Assembly: GCF_000425065.1 (NCBI RefSeq)
Contig: NZ_AULB01000003.1
Location: forward strand, 310,001 to 374,000
Source: Actinomadura rifamycini DSM 43936
GTDB taxonomy: Bacteria > Actinomycetota > Actinomycetes > Streptosporangiales > Streptosporangiaceae
Direction: 5' to 3'
Length of the DNA stretch: 64,000 nt
The notes beneath the pieces were generated by a model. It was given only the letters and a program-made list of their open reading frames with translations, searched no databases and was not told where the DNA came from. This document shows, one piece after another, positions 57,575 through 64,000 of the stretch. The position numbers and the translations under genes are program-made. The first letter of the stretch is position 1; each line of letters starts with the position of its first letter.

Positions 57575-59761
57575 CTACTCCAGCGTCGCGAGGTCGACCA
57601 GGACCTCTGAGACGATCACGGGGTCGAGGTCGCCGAGGAGCGGGGCGGCCGGGTCCTCGACGCCGTCTCCCGCCCACCACCAGGCGTCGAGGCCGGTGAC
57701 GACCTGCACGCGCCGGATCCGCTGCTCGGGGTAGTAACCCGGCTCGCCCGCCGCGATGCCCGGGTCGAGCTCCACCGCGAGGTACGCCTTCTCCCCGACC
57801 GGCCGGAAGATTCCCGGCTCGATCCCGCTCTCCTGCGGGGACGTCCGCTCCCAGCCGTGCCGCGCCAGCCGCAGCACCGCCCCGAACGGCACCGTGCGGC
57901 CCTCGAACCGGACCAGCCGCCGCGCGGCCCGCTCCCGCTCGTCCGGCACCGCCACCGGACGTCCGAGCTGCGGGAACGGCTGCAGGATCCCGTAGTCGGC
58001 GAACACCTCCGACCACGCCGGGACGTCGAGGTGCAGCGGGTGCGCGACGCCGACCGACACGTCCGCCGGGAGGGTGTACACGTCGTCCCGGACGGTCGCG
58101 AAGGTGCCGTCCTCGGCGACGCGGAACGCGTCGGCGTCGGCCGTCCAGACCAGCCGGGCCGCGAGGTGCCGCATCAGCGGGTGCCCCGCCACGAACGTCC
58201 GGAACTCCTCCGCCGTCCAGCGGCGGCCGGTCGCCATCGCCGCCTCCAGCCGGACGATCTGGTCGGCGGCGACCGTGCGGGCGTCCTTCTTCAGCGCGGC
58301 GAACCGCCGGTGCGCGGCGGGCGCCAGCTCGGGGTCGTCCTTCGCGCCCGGCTTGGGGAGCGTCTTGCGAAGCTTGCCGCTTTCATCCGTCACATACGGT
58401 TTGAGCTGCTCGTCGAAGCCGACGGTGAACCGGCGCGGGCCGTAGTCCAGCGTCAGCGTCCCGTCCGGGCCGAGGCCGAGGTCCGGGACGAGCCGGTCGG
58501 CGAGTTGCCCCTCGGTGAGGCCGCGCCGCCGCGCCGCGTCCAGCAGCGCGAGCCGCGCGTCCTCGCGGGCCCCGCCCGGGAACGACCGGCGCGTCATGAG
58601 GTTCAACTGCTCCAGCGCGGCGTCGGTGCCGATCCGCGCGAGAACCTCCACCACCTGGTCGGCCTTGGCGCGCTTGCGCGCCGCGGTCCACTCCCGGACG
58701 AGCGGCGCCGCGGACCGCGCCGTCCCGTCGTCCCCGAGGTCGCCCAGCCGGGTCAGCACCCAGCCGTGGCCGTTCGGCTCGTCCGCGGCGCGCCACGCCT
58801 CGAAAACCGCCCAGGCGAGTTCCGGGAGCCCGGTGCACGCCGCGCGGACGCCGTCCAGATCGGGCTCCGGGAGCATCAGCAGCTTGACGAGGTTGCCGAA
58901 CGCGGCGTCGTCCAGGGCGCCCGCGGCGGTCGCCGGGCGGGGCAGCGACGCGGCGTCCAGCCAGCGCGGGATACGCGGCTCCTTGACCGGGACGACGGGC
59001 CCCCCGGCGGCCACCAGCTCCGCCACCGCGCCCGCCGCCGCCTCGCCGTGGACGCGCGCCGCCTCGACGACCGCGTCCCGGCCGTACTGCTCCGCGACCA
59101 GCCGCAGCCCGGCCGCGGCCCGGTCCCGCGCCGCACGGGCCGTGCCGAGCGCGTCCGGGACGAGGTAGGGGACGGCGTCCGGCCCGTGCCGCAGCAGCCA
59201 CCGCCGCGCGGTCTCGCCCGCCTTCTTGAGCCGGACGAGCCAGTCGGCCATCAGCCGCGCGACCTCGGCGTCGAGGTAGGGAAGCAGCGCCTCGCCGAGG
59301 TCCGCGGGGCGCTTCCGGGCCGCCCGGAGCACCAGATCGCGCACCCGCACGCCGAAGTGGGCGACGAGCGGCGTCATCTCGTAGTCGCCGAGTCCGTCCA
59401 GGTTGGGGGTGCCGTACGGGGACGGCTCGTCGGCGCGTTCCAGCCACAGCGGGAGCAGGTCGCCGAACGCCCGCTCCGGGCCGATCACCAGCTCCTTCGC
59501 CTGGTGGCGGAAGTCCGTCTCGCCCGACAGGAACCGCTCGCGAGCGTCGTCCCAGAACGGATGATCGTCCGGGCGCTTCACGAATACCAGCAGCGAAGCC
59601 CGCTCGCGCCAGCCGTCCTGCTCGTTCTCCTCCCACCTGAGCGGGCCGGGCTCCGGCGGAGTCAGGCCGGGGACGGGGGCCGGAGCGGTCGCGGCGCCGC
59701 GCGCCCGTGACCAGGGCGGTTCGGCGAGCACGCGCGGGAGAGCGGGGGGAAGATCGTCCAT
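57575..59761 (-). CDS. DUF4132/MolR-like HEAT-type protein
   Basis: 728 residues from ATG 59759-59761. Helical repeat-like N-terminal two thirds (LPLWLERADEPSPYG, LPYLDAEVARLMADWL, LLDAARRRGLTEGQLADRLVPDLG), then the DUF4132 core: LDYGPRRFTVGFDEQLKPYV, GKLRKTLPKPGAKDD, MATGRRWTAEEFRTFV and HPLMRHLAARLVW, with the C-terminal RVQVVTGLDAWWW. Related to E. coli MolR, whose function is unclear. Soluble, single gene, no operon partners. Confidence 0.82.
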   Translation of the reverse strand: MDDLPPALPRVLAEPPWSRARGAATAPAPVPGLTPPEPGPLRWEENEQDGWRERASLLVFVKRPDDHPFWDDARERFLSGETDFRHQAKELVIGPERAFGDLLPLWLERADEPSPYGTPNLDGLGDYEMTPLVAHFGVRVRDLVLRAARKRPADLGEALLPYLDAEVARLMADWLVRLKKAGETARRWLLRHGPDAVPYLVPDALGTARAARDRAAAGLRLVAEQYGRDAVVEAARVHGEAAAGAVAELVAAGGPVVPVKEPRIPRWLDAASLPRPATAAGALDDAAFGNLVKLLMLPEPDLDGVRAACTGLPELAWAVFEAWRAADEPNGHGWVLTRLGDLGDDGTARSAAPLVREWTAARKRAKADQVVEVLARIGTDAALEQLNLMTRRSFPGGAREDARLALLDAARRRGLTEGQLADRLVPDLGLGPDGTLTLDYGPRRFTVGFDEQLKPYVTDESGKLRKTLPKPGAKDDPELAPAAHRRFAALKKDARTVAADQIVRLEAAMATGRRWTAEEFRTFVAGHPLMRHLAARLVWTADADAFRVAEDGTFATVRDDVYTLPADVSVGVAHPLHLDVPAWSEVFADYGILQPFPQLGRPVAVPDERERAARRLVRFEGRTVPFGAVLRLARHGWERTSPQESGIEPGIFRPVGEKAYLAVELDPGIAAGEPGYYPEQRIRRVQVVTGLDAWWWAGDGVEDPAAPLLGDLDPVIVSEVLVDLATLE

Positions 59762-59942
59762 GGCGCCCACCGTAGGGGCGGGCACCGACAGCGGCCGGCC
59801 CCGCACCCAGCGACAGGCGGCCGGTCTCCCCACCGCCGCCGATGGCGATAGAACGTGCTCTTCCACGAGCCGTCCAGCCCAGCGCCGTCGCCGAGCGAGG
59901 TGATCGGCGTGCCCGATCGGTTCCCGCCCGTCCGCCCGACGT

Positions 59943-60920
59943 TCAGTGCGCGGCGGTCCCGCGGTAGCCGATGGGCCCTTCGTTGACGCGCTGGTAGTAG
60001 CCGAGGAAGCCCGCGGCGCCCGGCTCGAACGCGACGGACCCCGAGTTCTCCCGCTGGTCGCGCCAGGTGATCCGCTCCACCGGCGCGCCGCCGTCCGCCA
60101 CGAGCAGCCGCAGCTCGCCGGAGGTGTGCCAGCGGCCGCCCCAGCCCTCCTGCGTGCGGAACCGGTGCAGCGGAGCGCCCTGGACGCCGTCCGGGTACTC
60201 CCAGCGGTCCGCGAGGCGGCCCCGGAACTCGGCCAGCCCGCCGTCCGGGTCGCGGCGGTAGCCGTGGAAGTCGGTCATCGCCGACTGGAAGCTGATCGCC
60301 GCCTCCGCCCCGTCCGCGGCGCGCCACGACACCTGCGCGGGCAGCGCCTCCTCACCGCGGTCGATGTGGACCAGCAGCCTGCCCGCGGGCGTCCAGCCGG
60401 GCGCCCCCGAGGCCGAGCCGTGCGCCTGCCGTTCGGTGGTGAACGCGAACACCGAACGCCGCGCGGACGCCGCGGCGAGCGCCCGCTCCGACCGGTCCCG
60501 CTCGTAGACGGAGTCGACGGTGATCCGGTACAGCCACAGCATCGTGCGGGCGTCCACGCCGCTGCGCACCTGCACCTGGTTCCGTCCCGGCCGCAGCCAC
60601 CGGCCCGGGACGGCGAACACGCAGGTCTGCGGCAGGTCCCCGCCGCCGGGGATCGTCATCTGCGCCACCAGCGGCTCGCCGTTGACGAGGATGCTCAGCG
60701 GCGCGTACCCCGGCGACGGCCCCATCTTGGACACGAGCGCCGTCACCTTGAGCGTCGCCTCCAGGATCTCCTCGCCCTCCTCCACCGCGAACACGAACCC
60801 GACGGACCCGCCCGCTTCGAGCTTGAGGTGGCTCCCGCCGAACACGCAGCCGCGGTACTCCGCCTCGCCGTTGGCCAGCAGTGCGGGATCGCTGGAGAAG
60901 TCGGCGAACGTGGGCTGCAT
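59943..60920 (-). CDS. Protein with N-terminal jelly-roll-like domain and two OAA-type lectin-like repeats
   Basis: 325 residues from ATG 60918-60920, no signal. Residues 1-140 look like an all-beta sandwich (YRGCVFGGSHLKLEAGGSV, PLSILVNGEPLV, WLRPGRNQVQVRS). Residues about 185-325 contain two copies of a unit: W-x2-(A/S)G-x-L...VSW...F-GY-R...G...FRG and W-x2-SG-x-L...ITW...F-GYYQR...GPIGYRG. The WGG...W...GG...EGPIGFRGT scheme is that of Oscillatoria agglutinin homologues (high-mannose lectins). Assignment by eye. 181 bases to the DUF4132 gene hold nothing that I can support. Confidence 0.6.
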   Translation of the reverse strand: MQPTFADFSSDPALLANGEAEYRGCVFGGSHLKLEAGGSVGFVFAVEEGEEILEATLKVTALVSKMGPSPGYAPLSILVNGEPLVAQMTIPGGGDLPQTCVFAVPGRWLRPGRNQVQVRSGVDARTMLWLYRITVDSVYERDRSERALAAASARRSVFAFTTERQAHGSASGAPGWTPAGRLLVHIDRGEEALPAQVSWRAADGAEAAISFQSAMTDFHGYRRDPDGGLAEFRGRLADRWEYPDGVQGAPLHRFRTQEGWGGRWHTSGELRLLVADGGAPVERITWRDQRENSGSVAFEPGAAGFLGYYQRVNEGPIGYRGTAAH

Positions 60921-61050
60921 GGGGCGCTCCTCGGAGACGGCGGCGACGATCGGTCCCGAGGATCATTCAGCATCAGGACGACATCCGCGGCGTCGGTCGC
61001 GCTCCCGCCGCTCGCCGGGAACGCCCGGTGCAGGACGGGGAAAATGTCGG

Positions 61051-61407
61051 TCACCCGTCCTCCTCGGGCAGCAGCGCCCACACGACCTTGCCGCCGCCCG
61101 CGACCGGCTGCGCGCCCCAGTCCTTCACGAGCGCCCCGAGCATCGCGAGGCCCCGCCCGTCCTCGCTCAGGACGCCGACGTCCCGCACCTCCGGCATCGC
61201 GTCGCACGCGTCCAGCACCTCCACGACCGTCCCCCGGTCCGCGAGCATGAGCCGGACGGTCGCCGTCGCGCTGCCCGTGTGCCGGACGACGTTCGTGACC
61301 AGCTCCGACACGACGACCTTCGCGATGTACGCGTCCCGCCCCCACGCCCCGAGCGTGTCCCCCACCCAGTCGCGAGCGGTCTTCACCGCTCCCACGTCCG
61401 CCGGCAC
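61051..61407 (-). CDS. RsbW-like ATP-binding protein (HATPase_c), start uncertain
   Basis: 118 residues from GTG 61405-61407. VVVSELVTNVVRHTGSATATVRLML is the N box of anti-sigma-type ATPases and EDGRGLAMLGALVKDWG the G box. These single-domain ATPases lie beside XRE/DUF397 pairs in WhiJ-type loci. The only good ribosome site, GGAGG, sits about 27 bases upstream and fits a GTG in another frame; a one-base change in the following GGG run would join the frames (see findings). Divergent from the XRE gene. Confidence 0.75.
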   Translation of the reverse strand: MPADVGAVKTARDWVGDTLGAWGRDAYIAKVVVSELVTNVVRHTGSATATVRLMLADRGTVVEVLDACDAMPEVRDVGVLSEDGRGLAMLGALVKDWGAQPVAGGGKVVWALLPEEDG

Positions 61408-61519
61408 GACGATCGACGCCGGAATCCCACGGTGACCACCTCCGAATTCAGTGACTCACCGCACAGATTCCACTCCGAGGCGTAGCGTGACCGGCAAAGC
61501 GCTGCAACACACTCAATCT

Positions 61520-61547
61520 GGTGTCAGGCAGTTCCAGGAAGGTGTCA
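61520..61547 (+). promoter_or_regulatory. Direct repeat near the XRE start
   Basis: GGTGTCA at 61520-61526 and again at 61541-61547, 21 bp apart (two helical turns), the second touching the ATG at 61549. Possible autoregulatory site; the ribosome site AGGAAGG lies between. Confidence 0.35.
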
Positions 61548-61548
61548 C

Positions 61549-62241
61549 ATGGCTACTCGAAGGCCGACCCCGCATACCCGGACATTCGGCGCGCAAGTCG
61601 GCCGCCTTCGCCAAGAAAGCGGCCTCTCGCGGCTGGAACTCGCCGAACGCATGGCGGTCAGCCGGAGCTACATAGCTCAGGTCGAGAACGGCACCACGCG
61701 ATGCCGCCAAGACTTCGCCGAGCGCCTCGACGACGCACTGGCGACGGGCGGCACCTTAAGCGATGCCTGGACGAAGCTTTTGCAGTCCTCGCCGTACCCG
61801 AAGTTCTTCGCCGACTTCCCTGAAGCCGAAGCTTCAGCCGCGCTACTGCGCGTCTACCACGAGACCTTCGTCTACGGTCTGTTTCAGATCGAGGAGTACG
61901 CCCGGACGCTGCTGCCCGCAGACAAAGATTTCGAGGGGCGCATGCGTAGACAGGCAATCTTGAAGCGGAGAGACGATCCCCCGACCGTGTGCGCCATCCT
62001 CGGCGAGTCGGTCTTGCACAGGGAGGTCGGCGGTCCTCAAGTGATGCGCAAACAGCTCAATTTCCTGGTGGAGGTGTCGCACTGGGATAACGTCGCACTG
62101 CAGATCGCACCCACGGCCTACTATCGCGGTGTCAGCGGATCTTTCGACCTCCTCTCTCAAGCGTCCGGCGAGGAGTTGCTCCACCTGGAGACCTCCAGAG
62201 GAGGCATCACGTCGAGCGAGCGAAGCGAAGCGATATCTTAG
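61549..62241 (+). CDS. XRE-family regulator with DUF5753 domain, truncated by frameshift
   Basis: 230 residues as read. HTH at about 13-70 (GAQVGRLRQESGLSRLELAERMAVSRSYIAQVENG in part), then DUF5753 with YHETFVYGLFQIEEYARTLLP, RMRRQAILKRRDDPP and NFLVEVSHWDNVALQIAPT. After GSFDLLSQASGEELLHLE the frame ends early in SSERSEAIS. The missing tail lies in another frame to 62348 (next entry). The break is at a GCGAA tandem repeat (62220-62229). Regulator of a WhiJ-type locus. Confidence 0.85.
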   Translation: MATRRPTPHTRTFGAQVGRLRQESGLSRLELAERMAVSRSYIAQVENGTTRCRQDFAERLDDALATGGTLSDAWTKLLQSSPYPKFFADFPEAEASAALLRVYHETFVYGLFQIEEYARTLLPADKDFEGRMRRQAILKRRDDPPTVCAILGESVLHREVGGPQVMRKQLNFLVEVSHWDNVALQIAPTAYYRGVSGSFDLLSQASGEELLHLETSRGGITSSERSEAIS

Positions 62242-62348
62242 GGATCGCTACGGCGTTCACGCTCCTGCAGGCGCAAGCGCTGAACGTCAGCGAGTCGCGC
62301 GAAACCATACGGAAGGTTGCGTTGGAGCGATGGAACAGCCCACCTTAA
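62242..62348 (+). other. Out-of-frame C-terminal tail of the XRE/DUF5753 gene
   Basis: In the frame of 62331 (TGG AAC ...) the DNA encodes DILGIATAFTLLQAQALN, VSESRETIRKVALERW and a TAA at 62346-62348. This is the normal end of a DUF5753 protein. Removing one GCGAA unit (5 bp) joins it to the upstream frame to give a 264-residue protein whose end overlaps the DUF397 start at 62330, the usual layout. Confidence 0.7.
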
Positions 62349-62515
62349 AGTGGCGGAAAGCTCGTCAGAGCAACGACCACGGCGGTTCCTGTGTGGAGTT
62401 GGCGGGACTAGCGGACGGCGTGGGAGTGCGGGACTCCAAGGACCCGGACGGCCCCAGGCTCGTTCTCAACCGCAGTGCCTTCCGCACGCTCTTGAACGAA
62501 CTCAAGCAGCGCTGA
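62330..62515 (+). CDS. DUF397 protein
   Basis: 61 residues from ATG 62330 with GGAG upstream: LKWRKARQSNDHGGSCVELAGL then GVGVRDSKDPDGPRLVLNRSAF. This is a complete DUF397 domain (W-R-K-S...G-x-CVE...VRDSKDP...L). Such small proteins are paired with WhiJ-type XRE regulators in actinobacteria and may act as their partners. Followed by a hairpin. Confidence 0.93.
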   Translation: MEQPTLKWRKARQSNDHGGSCVELAGLADGVGVRDSKDPDGPRLVLNRSAFRTLLNELKQR

Positions 62516-62522
62516 ACCCACG

Positions 62523-62544
62523 CCCCGGCCGCACCCGGCCGGGG
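62523..62544 (+). terminator. Hairpin after the first DUF397 gene
   Basis: CCCCGGCC (62523-62530), loop GCACCC, GGCCGGGG (62537-62544). A related, weaker hairpin follows the second DUF397 gene near 62943-62963, so gene and terminator were duplicated together. Confidence 0.6.
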
Positions 62545-62612
62545 CTCTGGCCCCACCCCCATGTCCCGCTTACGCTCGACTCATCGTCGGCAACTCGCGA
62601 GGACGGGCCAGC

Positions 62613-62936
62613 ATGGACCCCATCACCTGGCGCAAAGCCACCCCAAGCAATGAGCACGGCGGCAGTTGCGGCGAAGTCGCCCGCATCTCCCCTGAGCAGT
62701 GGCGCGTGTCCCACTACAGCGACGACAAGGGCGGCGCTTGCGTGGAGGTCGCGCGCATCGCCCCCGGCCAGTGGCGTAAGGCTGAGCAGAGCAACGACCA
62801 GGGCCACGAGTGCGCGGAGCTGGCAGCGTTGTCGGGCGGCGTGGGCGTACGGGACTCCAAGGACCCGGACGGCCCCAAGCTCGTCCTGAACCGCAACGCC
62901 TTCCGCTCCCTCGTGAACGAACTCAAGCAACGCTGA
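62613..62936 (+). CDS. DUF397 protein with triplicated N-terminal half
   Basis: 107 residues. Three consecutive W-R units: ITWRKATPSNEHGGSCGEVARI, QWRVSHYSDDKGGACVEVARI and QWRKAEQSNDQGHECAELAAL. Only the third continues into GVGVRDSKDPDGPKLVLNR, the full DUF397 end. So two extra half-domains precede a normal domain very similar to the 61-residue protein upstream. ATG 62613 has a weak GGAC site. Probably arose by tandem duplication. Confidence 0.88.
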   Translation: MDPITWRKATPSNEHGGSCGEVARISPEQWRVSHYSDDKGGACVEVARIAPGQWRKAEQSNDQGHECAELAALSGGVGVRDSKDPDGPKLVLNRNAFRSLVNELKQR

Positions 62937-63047
62937 GCGTTGGCCCCGGCCGCACTCGGCCGCCGAGGTTAGATCGTTGGCGGCCGTGACGACGGAGGGC
63001 CGGTCGGGTCGCTGAGGGCCCGACCGGCCTCGCACGCAAGGTCGACG

Positions 63048-63689
63048 TCAGCCGCCGTTCGGGCTGTTGTCGACCTTGAAGTTCATCTGGACTTTACCGC
63101 CGTTGACCGACGTCACGGTGGCCGTCACGCCGTACTGCTTGCCGTCCGCGGCGAGCTGGCATCGCACGGTGGCGCCCACCCGGGCCGCGAGGTCCTGACG
63201 GCAGATGAAGGCGTCAGGCTGCTGGCCCACCTGGGCCGCCAGGGCGGCTTTGCCCTGGCGGGCGACCTCCGCCTTGTCCACCGTCCCCGCCCCGCCACCG
63301 GAACTCGGCACATCGGTGGGCTGGACGGGCTGAGTGGAAGGCGCGGCGGACGGGGCGCCCCCGGGAGCGTCGTCGACCTTGAAGCCCATCTTCACGTTGT
63401 CGCCGTCGACCGCGGTCGCGGTCGCCGTCATGCCCAGCTTTCTGCCGTCCACCGTGAGTTCACAGCGTACGGTCGCCCCCACCTCTGCTTTGAGGTCGTC
63501 TTTGCAGGTGACGTCGTCGGGCTCTCGCCCGACCTGCTCCCCCAGAGCCGTTGCGGCTTGCTTGGCGACCTCGTCCTTGCTCACCGCTTCCGAGCCGCCC
63601 ACGCTGAATGAACAGCCTGCGGCGAACAGCGCCGCCAGCATTCCCGCTGCGGCTCGATGGGCCATCCGGCTCCGTGTTGCTTGGCGCAT
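63048..63689 (-). CDS. Lipoprotein with two DUF4333 domains
   Basis: 213 residues from ATG 63687-63689 behind AGAGGGG. Signal and lipobox LFAAGCSFS, then two DUF4333 units joined by a Pro/Ser linker: VSKDEVAKQAATALGEQVG, VTCKDDLKAEVGATVRCELTVDG; and VDKAEVARQGKAALAAQVG, FICRQDLAARVGATVRCQLAADG. Each has a cysteine pair, probably a disulfide. Surface protein of unknown role, common in actinobacteria. Confidence 0.88.
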   Translation of the reverse strand: MRQATRSRMAHRAAAGMLAALFAAGCSFSVGGSEAVSKDEVAKQAATALGEQVGREPDDVTCKDDLKAEVGATVRCELTVDGRKLGMTATATAVDGDNVKMGFKVDDAPGGAPSAAPSTQPVQPTDVPSSGGGAGTVDKAEVARQGKAALAAQVGQQPDAFICRQDLAARVGATVRCQLAADGKQYGVTATVTSVNGGKVQMNFKVDNSPNGG

Positions 63690-63864
63690 TGGCCCCTCTT
63701 TGCTACTTGTGCGTCGTTTGTCCAGCTTGGACGCGACCGTGGATCCTCCGGTTCCGCGGCGATCTTCACTTCCGTCGCCCCCGTCCCGCCGATCCGGCCT
63801 TCCTCGCAGCGACTCCGCCGCAGCGGTGGCCCTCACCGAAGACGGGGGCCTCCCCGGCGGGCGG

Positions 63865-64000
63865 TCAGTTGATGACGAGCATTCGGATGAGGACCAGGGC
63901 GATGGCGGCGTCGCGCCACAACGGCGATGTCTCCGGTTCGACTCGCAGTACCCACCGGCCCCGTTTCTTGGCGGCGGTGGCGACCGGCCTGCCGGCGGCG
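63865..64000 (-). CDS. C-terminal fragment of an unknown protein
   Basis: Open frame entering from the right edge and ending in TGA at 63865-63867. It reads AAKKRGRWVLRVEPETSPLW then RDAAIALVLIRMLVIN. A basic stretch is followed by a hydrophobic end. Too short to assign. The interval 63690-63864 shows no gene. Confidence 0.45.
   Translation of the reverse strand, partial: AAGRPVATAAKKRGRWVLRVEPETSPLWRDAAIALVLIRMLVIN

Noticed and set aside
59762..59942. Minus-strand frame reading GTPITSLGDGAGLDG... between lectin-like and DUF4132 genes
   Set aside because: Short, no start, no recognisable family; could be a remnant but not supportable.
60743..61052. GTG overlapping the RsbW-like stop opening a frame (TDIFPVLHRAF...)
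   Set aside because: The overlap looks like coupling, but the frame soon runs antisense-like through the lectin-like gene in a shadow frame with no natural stop nearby.

Overview
The window is high-GC actinobacterial DNA: third codon positions are almost all G or C, GTG and TTG starts are common, and many neighbouring genes overlap by 4 bases (ATGA/GTGA). Gene content (coproporphyrin-dependent haem synthesis, MEP isoprenoid pathway, NarL-type two-component/ABC operon, XRE-DUF397 developmental-type locus, HelD) fits a sporulating filamentous actinomycete, possibly Thermomonosporaceae or Streptosporangiaceae; genus cannot be fixed from sequence alone. I saw no rRNA, tRNA, CRISPR or prophage.

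Layout. 1-11 kb: a PhoD phosphatase (cut by the window), HelD, a FadR-type regulator divergent from leuA with a leader-peptide attenuator, a DUF4236 protein, a secreted CocE/NonD hydrolase, a LigD-type polymerase and msrB. 11-20 kb: haem genes hemQ-hemY and hemE, secreted/lipoproteins, DUF3000 and ribonuclease D. 20-28 kb: an accessory block with a four-gene lipoprotein-adaptor-ABC efflux operon, an APH(6)-like kinase, an XRE regulator with palindromic operator, a SnoaL-like protein and an OmpR/HK pair. 28.5-40 kb: fadAB under a palindromic operator, an APC permease, fprA, a 600-bp array of palindromic repeats, dxs, a solo TnpB element whose right end lies 19 bp before idi, and idi. 40-50.8 kb: a carbohydrate ABC importer lacking its own ATPase, ASCH protein, Mug glycosylase, TSUP and LysE exporters, aldo/keto reductase and an ABC-HK-RR operon. 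51-57.5 kb: acnA with tandem palindromes upstream and a 13-bp repeat array downstream, a broken PhoD chimera, twin DUF4286/EthD-like genes, a conserved hypothetical and a DHFR-like reductase. 57.5-64 kb: DUF4132 protein, a lectin-like protein, and a WhiJ-type locus (RsbW-like ATPase, XRE/DUF5753 regulator, two DUF397 proteins) whose regulator is frameshifted at a 5-bp repeat, then a double DUF4333 lipoprotein.

Metabolically the window joins leucine synthesis, haem synthesis (hemE, hemY, hemQ), beta-oxidation (fadAB), TCA (acnA) and isoprenoid precursors (dxs, idi). The most unusual items are the TnpB element ending just upstream of idi, the hairpin-repeat array, the leuA attenuator with mutually exclusive hairpins, the slippage-disrupted XRE regulator, and the PhoD chimera.
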